Part shown: positions 17,937 to 27,376 of the stretch, piece after piece | Position numbering within the stretch: position 1 is the first letter of the stretch | Layout of the letters: each line of letters starts with the position of its first letter | Assembly: GCA_040791665.1 (NCBI GenBank) | Contig: JBFNNX010000009.1 | Span: 186,001-250,000 of the forward strand | DNA length: 64,000 nt | DNA from: Thiodiazotropha sp040791665 | GTDB lineage: Bacteria > Pseudomonadota > Gammaproteobacteria > Chromatiales > Chromatiaceae | Direction: 5' to 3' | The notes under the pieces: model-generated | Seen by the model: the letters and a program-made list of their open reading frames with translations, nothing else | Told to the model about the DNA's origin: nothing | The model's database searches: none | Program-made: the position numbers and the translations under genes

Positions 17937-18064
17937 GTCCTACTCGAATTGAAATCTTATATCATTCACAGAACAATAAACTCCCTTGAGGATCTCATGG
18001 GATATGTTGGTTTTCCTGCCGAACCTCATCACAATACACGACAATCCAGAATCAGTGTGGTGCC

Positions 18065-19333
18065 ATGCAAACCCGTATAAGCGATCAGATACTCATAACA
18101 GAAGCAGGACGCAAGGCGGAATCAATTCTGCGAAACTGCGTCCATTGCGGATTCTGCACGGCCACCTGCCCTACCTATCAGCTGCTGAGTGATGAGTTAG
18201 ACAGTCCGCGCGGTCGCATCTACCAGATAAAACAGCTTCTTGAGGGCGCGCAACCCTCCTCCAGTGTACAGCAACATCTCGACCGCTGTCTGCTTTGCCG
18301 CAGTTGCGAGACAACCTGTCCTTCAGGTGTTGAATATGGACGACTTTTGGAGATTGGGCGTCGCCACATGGCGGAACGCTACCATAGATCGCCGAGGGAG
18401 AGATTGTTGCGCTGGATGCTACGTAAAGTGATACCGAACAGCAGCTATTTTTCAACTCTGTTGCGGCTTGGCCAGACCTTGAAGCCCCTGCTTCCGAAAA
18501 AACTTGGCCGCACCATTCCTGATAGAAACAGTGTTTCATCAGCTGCCTGGCCGTCACGGACCCATTCACGAAAAATGCTGATCCTGGATGGTTGCGTACA
18601 GACCTCACTGGCGCCATCGATCAATCTTGCCACAGCCCAGGTACTGGATCGTTTGGGTATCAGCCTCATTCGCACGCCATCTGCGGGCTGTTGCGGAGCT
18701 GTCGAGCATCACCTGGATGACGAGGAAGCGGCAAAACAGGCCGCTAGACGCAATATCGATAGCTGGCAACCGCATTTACAGGCAGGCGCTGAAGCACTGA
18801 TCGTCACTGCCAGCGGGTGCGCCCAGATGATTAAGGATTATGGCCATTTACTGGCGAATGACCCCGAGTATGCCGAGCCGGCCAGGCAACTGGCGGGACG
18901 CACTCGAGATATCGCTGAAATTATCGATAGTGAGGAGCTCGGGCCACTGAAACATGGAATCAACAAACAAACCAGGATCGCCTTTCACTCTTCATGCACC
19001 CTGCAGCATGGTCAGGGCCTGGCAGGCTGTGTCGAAGATATCCTGGAACGTCTTGGCTACCATCTGACTTTTGTGGAGGATTCCCATCTTTGTTGCGGCT
19101 CAGCCGGTACCTACTCGCTGTTGCAACCCAGGCTGGCTGACGAGTTGGGCCGGCGAAAAAGTCAATCGTTGCATGCCGGCAGGCCTGACATCATTGCCAC
19201 CGCCAACATCGGATGCCTGACCCATTTGCAAAAACATTCCACTCAACCCGTTGTCCATTGGATTGAACTTTTAAACAGTGACAAATTGACACATCCCGAT
19301 AACATCGAAACCCGTCCCATAAAAGTCGAGTAG
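18065..19333 (+). CDS. glcF: Glycolate oxidase iron-sulfur subunit, GlcF-like
   Basis: This 422-residue protein has two N-terminal [4Fe-4S] motifs, CVHCGFCTATCP (from residue 25) and CLLCRSCETTCP (about residue 75). Two CCG domains follow (AGCCGAVEHH and HLCCGSAGTYSLLQ). GlcF passes electrons from the GlcD/GlcE flavin subunits of glycolate oxidase, which recycles photorespiratory 2-phosphoglycolate carbon in autotrophs. GlcD and GlcE are not in this window, so it is an orphan here. Related lactate or other 2-hydroxyacid dehydrogenase subunits cannot be excluded. Confidence 0.88.
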   Translation: MQTRISDQILITEAGRKAESILRNCVHCGFCTATCPTYQLLSDELDSPRGRIYQIKQLLEGAQPSSSVQQHLDRCLLCRSCETTCPSGVEYGRLLEIGRRHMAERYHRSPRERLLRWMLRKVIPNSSYFSTLLRLGQTLKPLLPKKLGRTIPDRNSVSSAAWPSRTHSRKMLILDGCVQTSLAPSINLATAQVLDRLGISLIRTPSAGCCGAVEHHLDDEEAAKQAARRNIDSWQPHLQAGAEALIVTASGCAQMIKDYGHLLANDPEYAEPARQLAGRTRDIAEIIDSEELGPLKHGINKQTRIAFHSSCTLQHGQGLAGCVEDILERLGYHLTFVEDSHLCCGSAGTYSLLQPRLADELGRRKSQSLHAGRPDIIATANIGCLTHLQKHSTQPVVHWIELLNSDKLTHPDNIETRPIKVE

Positions 19334-19350
19334 CTGCTACTATTTCGCTA

Positions 19351-19577
19351 GGACCTGTTCACACTGATCAATCGGTTCTGTCTCGTCTGAAAAACATTCC
19401 AATCGAGGCATGAGGAGTGTGGTTTGATTATTCCAAATAGATGACGAGCACGCGGAGTAGCGCTATTTCAGGCGCAATCCCTAGGGCCGGGGGCTGTTTA
19501 GCGCGACTACGCTTCGATCACTCTGCCCTGTTGGAGGAATAAAGTTCGCGAGAGCCGATTGGATAGTGTAGACAGAC
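19351..19577. repeat. Dispersed intergenic repeat, copy B (terminal inverted repeats)
   Basis: Left end ACCTGTTCACACTGATCAAT and right end AGCCGATTGGATAGTGTAGA form imperfect terminal inverted repeats. They correspond to the ACCTGTTAACACTCATCCAA/CGATTGGATGAGTGTTAACA termini of the family. The interior includes GCTATTTCAGGCGCAATCCC, which parallels the ACTTTTTCAGGCGCACCCC of copy C in direct orientation. It fills most of the gap between glcF and slt. No coding potential was seen; it looks like a small non-autonomous element. Confidence 0.55.
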
Positions 19578-19646
19578 CTAAGACACAGATTAAATAAACT
19601 TGTGATTCTAAAACATCATTAACACAAAATCGGAAATTCCGAAAAG

Positions 19647-21632
19647 ATGCGCACCCGTATTCATGGTTTGTTCTTGATTCTGCTATGGTGGTTTGGCGAC
19701 AGCTCGCTGGCCGGCGTTGCAATGATTCACCCTGACGAGCCTCATCTGCTCCGGCAAAGGGCTGTTTTCGTCGCCGCGGAAGAAGCGCTAAAAGCGCAGG
19801 AAACGATAACCTATCGGCAACTCAGAGATAAGCTACTCGACTATCCGCTACTACCCTACCTCGACTATCAGGAAACCCTGGAAACACTCGAACAACAGTC
19901 GATTGAAAGCATTACAAACCGACTCAAATGGCTGGAGGGAACGCCGCTTACAACGCGGTTGAGAAATCACTGGCTGGCGCTGCTGGCAAAAGAGAGGTTG
20001 TGGGCCAGTTATCTCAAGTTTTCTCATCGGGGTGGAACTGTTGAACAACAGTGCAACCGCCTTCAGGCAATGATTGAAACCGGCAAAGAACAGGAGGCAT
20101 TCCATTCGGTTGAAGCTATTTGGTTGAGTGGACGCTCACAACCAAATGCCTGCGACCCCGTCTTCAAGGCTTGGAGAGCTGCAGGCAAGCTCACCACAGC
20201 GCTGGTATGGGAGCGAATCAATCTGGCTATGTCAGCAGGCCGCACTCGCCTGACACGGTATCTCAAACGCTATCTCCCGCCTTCGGAAGCAGGCATGGTC
20301 GATCGCTGGTTGAAGATCTACCGTCATCCTGAACAGGTGGTGGCCCTGCTCAAAAACACCCATCCCATGCGGGACGAAATAGTCACTCAGGCGATCCGCA
20401 GGCTAACTTGGCGGGATCTTGACGCCGCCTTCATCGCTTGGGAAAAGTTCCACAATCAAGCCGTTTTTTCCGATTACCAACAACGTAAAATCGTCTATAC
20501 CCTGGCAAGCCGGCTGGCGCGAGAACCCAACAAACAGATCAACCAACAACTTATAGCGCTGCTCCCGAGTCATCTGCAATTTGACAGCACGCTTTCAGAA
20601 AAACTACTGCAGGCGGCACTCCAGGAAAACGACTGGCAATGGGTAGTGCAAACTATTGAGGCGCTATCCCCGAAGGAGCGGGAGCGGGAACAGTGGCGAT
20701 ACTGGCACTCCAGGGCACTGATAGAACTTGGCCGAAAGCTAGAGGGCAAAATGCTGTTGCAGAGCCTCGCAAAGGAGCGCAGCTATTACGGCTTCCTTGC
20801 TGCGCAACGCCTTGGGGATGAGCCGAACCTCGCACATATGGCGCTACAGGCAGACCGGCAGCTTGTCGGGATATTGGCAAAACGTCCCGGGCTGATACGC
20901 GCCCGCGAATTGATACGGTTGGACCGCCCGCTCTTGGCTCGTCAGGAGTGGAACCTCGCGCTTGAAGACGCAGACCAGGATGAATTGAAAGCAGCCGCCC
21001 GTCTCGCCCAACAGTGGGAATGGCCCTCTCAAAGTATCCTGACCCTCGCCCGCTTGCGGCATTGGAATGACCTGGAGCTGAGATTCCCGCTGGCCCACAG
21101 GCAGGCAATTACCGATCAAGCCAGGGATCACGGCATTGATACCGCATGGATCTATGCCATTATGCGCCAGGAGAGCGCCTTCATGAGTGATGCGAAATCA
21201 TCTGCAGGGGCACGAGGACTGATGCAATTAATGCCTAAGACTGCAAAACAGGTAGCCAAAGAGCTGAAACAGTTGCCGGTCAAGCTCGAAGATCTCTATC
21301 AACCGGAAGTCAACATCAAGCTGGGAGCAGGTTACCTGAACAAGGTATACCGCCAACTGCAAGAGAGTCCTGTCCTCGCCACCGCCGCATATAACGCAGG
21401 TCCCCACCGGGTGCTCAGCTGGCTGCCTGAACAGCCACAGGCAAGCGATATCTGGATAGAGACCGTACCCTTCAGAGAGACCAGAGAGTATCTCAAGCGT
21501 GTCTTCGCCTATACGGTGATCTATAGCTACCGCTTGGGTGATCTGCCGATAACCCTTCCGGTCGAGTGGCTGAGACCCATCAAGGCGCCGAAAACGGAAG
21601 CCGAGAGAGGCGGGCCCGCATCAGATGCCTGA
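19647..21632 (+). CDS. slt: Soluble lytic murein transglycosylase
   Basis: This periplasmic enzyme cleaves the glycan strand of peptidoglycan to 1,6-anhydro-muropeptides. It has 661 residues: a signal peptide (LFLILLWWFGDSSLAG), a long helical superhelix U/L domain to about residue 485, and a lysozyme-like catalytic domain. The catalytic glutamate is E509 in IMRQESAF, followed by GARGLMQLMP and TAAYNAGPHRVLSWL. This is the standard Slt70 architecture. The last 12 bp overlap the convergent cyclase-like gene. Confidence 0.95.
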   Translation: MRTRIHGLFLILLWWFGDSSLAGVAMIHPDEPHLLRQRAVFVAAEEALKAQETITYRQLRDKLLDYPLLPYLDYQETLETLEQQSIESITNRLKWLEGTPLTTRLRNHWLALLAKERLWASYLKFSHRGGTVEQQCNRLQAMIETGKEQEAFHSVEAIWLSGRSQPNACDPVFKAWRAAGKLTTALVWERINLAMSAGRTRLTRYLKRYLPPSEAGMVDRWLKIYRHPEQVVALLKNTHPMRDEIVTQAIRRLTWRDLDAAFIAWEKFHNQAVFSDYQQRKIVYTLASRLAREPNKQINQQLIALLPSHLQFDSTLSEKLLQAALQENDWQWVVQTIEALSPKEREREQWRYWHSRALIELGRKLEGKMLLQSLAKERSYYGFLAAQRLGDEPNLAHMALQADRQLVGILAKRPGLIRARELIRLDRPLLARQEWNLALEDADQDELKAAARLAQQWEWPSQSILTLARLRHWNDLELRFPLAHRQAITDQARDHGIDTAWIYAIMRQESAFMSDAKSSAGARGLMQLMPKTAKQVAKELKQLPVKLEDLYQPEVNIKLGAGYLNKVYRQLQESPVLATAAYNAGPHRVLSWLPEQPQASDIWIETVPFRETREYLKRVFAYTVIYSYRLGDLPITLPVEWLRPIKAPKTEAERGGPASDA

Positions 21633-24059
21633 CTCCAGTGATAACGGAGATTCCCCTTGTGCATCATCGGTCTGTTTTTTACGTGAACTCCGGGAATGCA
21701 GTTTATCCTTCACCCGGCCGATCAGATTCGTATCGGTTATGATCTCGTAGAAGTAGTTGTCCAAGTTATCTCCATTGTCCACAATCTTTCCCGCATTCCA
21801 GACTTTTATTGCGCCTTGACGAATAACCAACCAATGAGAGCTTCCCCGTCTGTCCACGAACCGCCCAACATGGTAGTAGTGAGACTCACCTGAACGGCTG
21901 TGAATCTTCATCTTGTGTAAGACCATTTCGGATTTGAGTTTTACGAATGCGGCTTCGGTCAACTCGATTCCATTGATGTTGTAGCGAAGACGATTGGGAG
22001 TATTTTCTTTGCTATCCTGATTAAACTCCTGGAACACCTCGACACGATGACGCTTGCTTCTTCGCCAACTTGTATCATGGCGTAACTCCGCCGAACATGA
22101 GGAGAGTCTGTCCGCCTTGTTTATGGCAGGTGAAATCATGATCTTCTGTTGCTCGTCATAGAGATAGGCTGGCGCATCATTACTGAAGGCTATCCCGAGC
22201 CCAAGCTCCAGCTTGGGTAAGTTGTGTGCCTTGTTCTGGCTGTTTTGAGCCTCCATAACAGATAGAATTTTACGTGCCAATCCGCATGCATTCGCCACTG
22301 TCAATGCCTGGGTCGTTGTACCGCCCGTCTCCATAACGGCCAGGATCAATGCGTCCCCCTCCACAAATACCTTTTGCGCACCAAAACGCTCCAGCAACTT
22401 AGTGATCGGTCCGAAAAAGTTCATACTGAAATGAGTTGCGGGATTGAGCTTCTTCTCTATCAGCTGACGGGTAATTTCAGTGGATCCTCTGATATCGGCC
22501 TTCAATATGACATGCGCCTTAATCTGCTGCTGACTGTCAGGGTCCTTGCCAAGACGAAATTCATAAAGACTGCCATTGTCACGGGATAACTTGATGCTCT
22601 CACCATCCTGCAGCACGCGTAAACGGCCCATCTGCTGGTAGGTGTAATAGGCCAACTTGAGATCGCGGCGGAATGTCAGAAAATCCTTCACATAGCGAAT
22701 GGCGTAGTCCCTTTTTTTGCTGGCCGGCATGCGTCGAATGTAACCCAATACCACATCCAGTGCCTTGACAGCTTCACTTCCCTTGTCCGGTGTGTTTACC
22801 AGCCGTTTCACCAGTGTCCGGCGAGGCAAATCACCGGCAAGATAACGGTAGATATCCTTTATCGATACCTGTCCATTCAACTGTCGAAAAAGCCTTGGTG
22901 TACGATATGCGGCGATGGCGCGTGATACCAATCCGGCTCTATCTATCCTTTTCAACAATTGCGACTGAAGCTCTGCGCGTAGACTCTCACACTCGGGATT
23001 CTCCCAAAGCGACTTTTTACTGTCTTTTTTGGAACGTGAGAACCACCCGCCGCTCTCCCCGGAAGGACGCTGCAACAAGAGGTCGATATTTCTAGGCACA
23101 TCCAACCAGGAGACATCGATCTGCTTGAACTCCGCATCGGAGAGGTTTCTTTCCAACATCCTCTGTCCATCGAGAAACTCCGAAAATCCGCTATGCAGTT
23201 CACGGTTACGTATCTGGAAGGCCTGACCCTCGTTCACACCATCGTTCTCGATACCATGTCTATCCGGTGCCTGCGCCCAACTCGGCAGGTAGTCTCGATA
23301 GGTACCGGTAATTATTCTATTGGTGATATCAAAGTAATTCTCATGATCCCGATCCACACACAACAGGGGATAGTGATTCATGATGTACTCTTCACTGGAA
23401 AGATTGGGCAGATGCAGCAAGGGATTGAACAGCAACTGCTTGGAGAGCGTCCATGAGGTTCCCACAACGGACTTTCTCAACTTACGTAGCTCCTTGGATT
23501 CAAGGCGCTGAACGATCTTGAAGAGTCTGCGCAACGTGAGATAACGGATACCCGGTTCCAGTCGTGCCAGAGTTACAATCCGTTCATGCAACTCCAATGC
23601 ACGACCACTGCTCGTACCCACCGGCAAATTGCCATCCTGATCCAGTTTGTTACGTAACTCGGCAACCGCTGTAACGGGCGATTCCAACAGGAGTTTCAGC
23701 AGGACAATGTGCAACAATTGCAATAGATCCTTGACCGCCGCATCCCTGTGGACCTGTTCCAGCGCACCCTGCATCATACTCCGATAGATTGATTTAAAGT
23801 TCTCAACATCGCTTCCGCTGGGTGGAGCATCCATTTTCACCCAGCCATGCTTGGTAAGCTCTTCATAAACAATCTTTTTGACGAAATTGGCGAGTGTTGA
23901 GCGAAACTGATGACTTAACGCAACATCGATATGATGGTTATCTACACCTATCTGGAAGAAATCCAGTTGACAATGCGGTGGGGCACTGCTTCGAAGCGGC
24001 GCTAAAAATTCTCCAACATCCGGTTGAATATGCAATAGCCTACTGACCTTTGTAACCAT
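21621..24059 (-). CDS. Large cytosolic protein with class III nucleotide-cyclase-like domain
   Basis: This protein has 812 residues and no signal peptide or membrane helix. The first 480 residues are helical and unrecognised. From about residue 515 a class III adenylate/guanylate cyclase fold is suggested: LKADIRGSTEI (first metal aspartate about 521), then FVEGDALILAV (second metal aspartate about 566), LELGLGIAF, and ISPAINKADRLSS in place of the usual N-x-A-x-R-L region. A beta-rich C-terminal tail follows. The metal residues are kept but the purine-specifying positions are not clear, so it may be an active cyclase or a degenerate sensor. Confidence 0.65.
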   Translation of the reverse strand: MVTKVSRLLHIQPDVGEFLAPLRSSAPPHCQLDFFQIGVDNHHIDVALSHQFRSTLANFVKKIVYEELTKHGWVKMDAPPSGSDVENFKSIYRSMMQGALEQVHRDAAVKDLLQLLHIVLLKLLLESPVTAVAELRNKLDQDGNLPVGTSSGRALELHERIVTLARLEPGIRYLTLRRLFKIVQRLESKELRKLRKSVVGTSWTLSKQLLFNPLLHLPNLSSEEYIMNHYPLLCVDRDHENYFDITNRIITGTYRDYLPSWAQAPDRHGIENDGVNEGQAFQIRNRELHSGFSEFLDGQRMLERNLSDAEFKQIDVSWLDVPRNIDLLLQRPSGESGGWFSRSKKDSKKSLWENPECESLRAELQSQLLKRIDRAGLVSRAIAAYRTPRLFRQLNGQVSIKDIYRYLAGDLPRRTLVKRLVNTPDKGSEAVKALDVVLGYIRRMPASKKRDYAIRYVKDFLTFRRDLKLAYYTYQQMGRLRVLQDGESIKLSRDNGSLYEFRLGKDPDSQQQIKAHVILKADIRGSTEITRQLIEKKLNPATHFSMNFFGPITKLLERFGAQKVFVEGDALILAVMETGGTTTQALTVANACGLARKILSVMEAQNSQNKAHNLPKLELGLGIAFSNDAPAYLYDEQQKIMISPAINKADRLSSCSAELRHDTSWRRSKRHRVEVFQEFNQDSKENTPNRLRYNINGIELTEAAFVKLKSEMVLHKMKIHSRSGESHYYHVGRFVDRRGSSHWLVIRQGAIKVWNAGKIVDNGDNLDNYFYEIITDTNLIGRVKDKLHSRSSRKKQTDDAQGESPLSLESGI

Positions 24060-24281
24060 AAAAAATGACCATCAGCATTATCACTTTTCCAGACCGCCGG
24101 GGCGTTCCGGCTGCGTTGCCGATATAAATGCAAAAAGTCTTTTGTAACTCAGTGCGTTACATTATTTGAGTCTAGATGATGATCTGACACAGTTAAACTT
24201 TTTTGGGTAAACCCGGACCCCAAAAATCGAAAAATGTGATCGAATTTGAAGAAATTTAGACAGAATTGAGAATATACATCG

Positions 24282-24728
24282 CTACCTGTCGAGCATAGCG
24301 GAGAGCAGTTGATCTTCCAACTCAATACGCACCGCCAGCTCCTCTCCCAGCTGAGAAAGGTCATCCGACAAGTGATCCAGCTCCAGCTGATGATCGGAGA
24401 TATCATATTTGTCGTTAAAATTAACGGCCACTTCGCTCGCTTTGACAAATTCAGGATAGATCTTCTCCGCCACCCTGATGACACCACTGCGGCGCTCACT
24501 GCCATTGCTGATTCGCCCGAAGACCTCGAAATGGCCAAAGGCCGTGTAATCGACGAGTACCTGGCAAAACGACTGAAGCAACTGATCAAGCGATGTCGAA
24601 CGATGATAGGGCTCAAGCCCCGCAACCTCACAAAACCGAACCAACATCTCTTGACGCTCTGCCAACAGCTTATCAATCAGGTCTTGCGTGACCGTTCTAC
24701 GCTCCTCGACGCTCCCTTCTTGAGAACT
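24282..24728 (-). CDS. rsd: Rsd/AlgQ anti-sigma-70 regulator
   Basis: Rsd binds sigma-70 region 4 and helps redistribute RNA polymerase in stationary phase; AlgQ is the Pseudomonas homologue. The 148-residue helical protein matches the family core: LLAERQEMLVRFCEVAGLEP, LLQSFCQVLVDYTAFGHFEV, and the C-terminal DDLSQLGEELAVRIELEDQLL. The start is ATG 24728, preceded by a strong GGGAGGA site, rather than an in-frame start at 24752. It is a stand-alone gene between the cyclase-like gene and a divergent hypothetical gene. Confidence 0.85.
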   Translation of the reverse strand, partial: SSQEGSVEERRTVTQDLIDKLLAERQEMLVRFCEVAGLEPYHRSTSLDQLLQSFCQVLVDYTAFGHFEVFGRISNGSERRSGVIRVAEKIYPEFVKASEVAVNFNDKYDISDHQLELDHLSDDLSQLGEELAVRIELEDQLLSAMLDR

Positions 24729-24946
24729 CATCAGGATCCTCCCACAAACCATAGTTCTAATTATCGATCGATATGACGATCAGGACATTGCCAGATAAAT
24801 TCTATAATCCCATGAAGCAAATGTCATTGAGAAGCTAACCACTACCGAAATTAATACCACAAGTGTCGAAATTGACGCCCTTATTCGGCTATTATTACCA
24901 TTCACTATGGTCCCATCAGACCGGCACACAACGGAAATCTCTCATT

Positions 24947-25618
24947 ATGCATCGATTTAGACGCATTACCGTCCATCCATGGATTTGGCTGATACCGCTG
25001 CTCTTTGTGACCCTTCCGGATAGCCAGGCCGCAACATCGCCAGCCAATATCATGAGCAAGGCAATGATCGCCATGATGGATACCATGGGCGAACTTGCAC
25101 ACAAGTTCAAAGGCAGCACTGACTGGGATTTTGACATTAGTTCGTCCCCGTCTAGCAACTGGCGCGGTTGGAGCGGATCGCCCCGGGGAAACCCTGCATG
25201 GCGCTATCCGGGCTATAGGGCGCCGATACCGGGCCTCAGCCCATACTCCTACTCGGCACCCGGATTCGACGGTCAGCCGATGCGAGGCCTTGCTCCCCGG
25301 CCAACCCCCCCAACGACAAGAAAATCGATTTTAGACGGCATCTGGATAGGCCGGGGCGGTGAAATCGTCTTGGTTATGTATGGTCACTTTCGGATCTACG
25401 CCAATGCCGAGGTCTATCGAGACGGCCGCTATCGTATCGTGGGAAACAGGTTGTTCATGCTCGACCCGCAAACGGAGTCGGTCCAGGAGTATGATTATGC
25501 GTTCGACAACGGCCGCATGATAATGCGCAGTGAATCGGGGGACATCCTCTACTTCAAGCAACTGCCGATCCCGATACCGCCATACACCTTGATTCAGGGT
25601 ATCAAATCACCCAATTAG
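24947..25618 (+). CDS. Hypothetical exported protein, Gly/Pro/Ser-rich linker
   Basis: I do not recognise this 223-residue protein. A signal peptide (RITVHPWIWLIPLLFVTLPDSQAA) starts from ATG 24947; an in-frame ATG at 24863 would bury it behind 28 extra residues. Next is a helix (SPANIMSKAMIAMMDTMG), then about 90 residues rich in S, G, P, W and Y. A compact beta-rich C-terminal domain follows (DGIWIGRGGEIVLVMYG, YRDGRYRIVGNRLFML) with lipocalin/META-like strand patterns. It overlaps the convergent tauE gene by 12 bp. Probably periplasmic; function unknown. Confidence 0.72.
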   Translation: MHRFRRITVHPWIWLIPLLFVTLPDSQAATSPANIMSKAMIAMMDTMGELAHKFKGSTDWDFDISSSPSSNWRGWSGSPRGNPAWRYPGYRAPIPGLSPYSYSAPGFDGQPMRGLAPRPTPPTTRKSILDGIWIGRGGEIVLVMYGHFRIYANAEVYRDGRYRIVGNRLFMLDPQTESVQEYDYAFDNGRMIMRSESGDILYFKQLPIPIPPYTLIQGIKSPN

Positions 25619-26422
25619 CAGTTTAGCACCCACCAAAATCAGAAACAGTGCGAAGACTCTTTTCAAGCGTTGCTCTGGCAATCGATGGGCCAATGCCGCT
25701 CCAGCAGGTGCGAACAGACTACTGGTGACGATGATAACCAGCGCCACAGGCCAATAGATATACCCACTGCTATAGAGCGGTAAACCCTCCAATCCCCAAC
25801 CTACAACAATAAAGCTCGTCGCCCCCGACAACGCAATCGGAAGACCGCAAGCGCTGGATGTCGCAACCGCCCTTTTCATCTCGACACCCGTGGCATGCAG
25901 GAAAGGCACGGTCATAGAGCCACCGCCGATCCCCACAATGGCGGATACGCCACCGATTAGCGTGGCTACCGACACCATACCCAAGGGGGGCACCTGCAGC
26001 ATGTTGCTTCGAGCCTTGTCTGTACGAAACAATCGCAGACCGACGAAAACCGCAAATATGCCAAAGATAGTTCGCAGCACGTCACCGTTCAACAAGCTTG
26101 CAACGACACTGCCTAGCCAGGCACCGATCAGTAAACCCGGTGTCAGAATCCAAAAATCACGCCAAATCACACCACGTCGTTTGTGGTGCGCATAGGTAGA
26201 AGAGAGCGAGGTGACCACGATTGTGACCAATGAGGTCCCCACTGCGATATGGGTTACATGCTGTGGAGCCACGTCAAGCAGTGGCAATCCCCAAATCAGC
26301 GCGGGAACAATCACCAGCCCCCCACCGACACCAAACAGACCGGCCACAAGACCGACCAAGGATCCCAACAGTAGAAACAACAAAAGCGATTCAAGACCGA
26401 TGGAGAAGATCAAAGAATTCAT
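25607..26422 (-). CDS. TauE/SafE-family sulfite/organosulfonate exporter
   Basis: This 271-residue protein has about eight hydrophobic helices. The two family repeats are visible as GLFGVGGGLVIVPAL (near residue 28) and AIVGIGGGSMTVPFL (near residue 163). TauE/SafE proteins export sulfite, sulfoacetate or related anions. In a sulfur-oxidising host an export role for sulfur intermediates is reasonable but only inferred. It stands alone on the minus strand next to the thioredoxin pair. Confidence 0.9.
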   Translation of the reverse strand: MNSLIFSIGLESLLLFLLLGSLVGLVAGLFGVGGGLVIVPALIWGLPLLDVAPQHVTHIAVGTSLVTIVVTSLSSTYAHHKRRGVIWRDFWILTPGLLIGAWLGSVVASLLNGDVLRTIFGIFAVFVGLRLFRTDKARSNMLQVPPLGMVSVATLIGGVSAIVGIGGGSMTVPFLHATGVEMKRAVATSSACGLPIALSGATSFIVVGWGLEGLPLYSSGYIYWPVALVIIVTSSLFAPAGAALAHRLPEQRLKRVFALFLILVGAKLLIG

Positions 26423-26881
26423 CGGATATCAGTTCAGTCTGTCCAGCGGAAGGTAAACATCGGATTTGCGAGTGTACACCATCATGCGGTGAAACCGTGG
26501 ATATCTGCACTCAACGGGTTTCGCCTTGCCCCTGGCCGGAATGGTGCCATTGAGGGTAGCGAGCTCTTGACAGCCATTTCCAGACCGCCGTATGTGAGTG
26601 ATCCGAACAAGGACCTGGCTTCAGAACATATCAGCGTCCAGACCAGCGGACAACACGCCATACACAGATAAGTTAATAATAAATAAAGAGATTATTCACA
26701 AGCCTCTATCCATCGCACGATCGCTTGGGGATGCGGCTTGAGATACTGCAATAAATATGCGACCAATCTCACAAAATTTGTGAAATTGCGTGTAAATAGC
26801 AGAATCGGAGTTGGGAATTTATTGCTATATTAGAAAAATTTGATATACTACTACTCATCATCTGGTAAGCAGTAACAAACG
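26423..26881. other. Non-coding gap between tauE and the thioredoxin pair
   Basis: No gene is supported here. A 60-codon open frame at 26489-26671 has no ribosome site or protein-like composition. The right 200 bases are A/T rich and contain a probable promoter for the thioredoxin genes. Confidence 0.5.
26822..26849 (+). promoter_or_regulatory. Candidate sigma-70 promoter of the thioredoxin pair
   Basis: TTGCTA (26822-26827), a 16-bp spacer and TATACT (26844-26849), 33 bp before the first start codon. The -10 box is near consensus. Confidence 0.45.
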
Positions 26882-27337
26882 ATGATCAAGCAGTACCTTT
26901 TTGTAGCACTTGTACTCTTTTCCGGCACCAGCTCCGCCGATCCAGCATTGACAACTGATGACTGGTCCAATCTCTCCACCGTCGCCCGCGAAACACACTC
27001 GCCCATAGTGGTCGTTTTCAATGCAGAAACCTGTGGATATTGTCAACGGCTGAGAAATGAAGTCATAGAACCACTAACCCACGAGACCGCCCACAAATTG
27101 CCCCTGATTCGCGAATTCGATATCTATTCGAACGGCAAGATCATCGATTTCAACGGTGATTCCATCCGTAGCCGACAGTTTAAGAGGCGCTACAATATCT
27201 ATGCGGTTCCGACTCTGATGATACTCGATCCAGATGGAAATCCCCTGACAGATCCTATTGTGGGTTATAATTCCCAGGACGAATACCTGGAGTTGCTGCG
27301 AACATCCCTGGTCGCCTCTTTCCAGGCCCTTGAGTAA
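26882..27337 (+). CDS. Periplasmic thioredoxin-like protein (SoxW-like), first of a pair
   Basis: This 151-residue protein starts with a short signal peptide (QYLFVALVLFSGTSSA). The thioredoxin-fold core has the redox motif C-G-Y-C in NAETCGYCQRLRNEVI and the cis-proline loop YAVPTLMILDPDG. Such CGYC proteins resemble SoxW and related periplasmic thioredoxins that keep sulfur-oxidation or c-type cytochrome proteins reduced. It is followed 39 bp later by a related gene, and the two share a promoter. Confidence 0.85.
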   Translation: MIKQYLFVALVLFSGTSSADPALTTDDWSNLSTVARETHSPIVVVFNAETCGYCQRLRNEVIEPLTHETAHKLPLIREFDIYSNGKIIDFNGDSIRSRQFKRRYNIYAVPTLMILDPDGNPLTDPIVGYNSQDEYLELLRTSLVASFQALE

Positions 27338-27376
27338 AGAGCCAAAGGATTTGCTCCATTCCCGGGAGCCAGATGC

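Noticed and set aside
26489..26671. 60-codon open frame upstream of the thioredoxin pair
   Set aside because: No ribosome site and no recognisable features; the region reads as non-coding.
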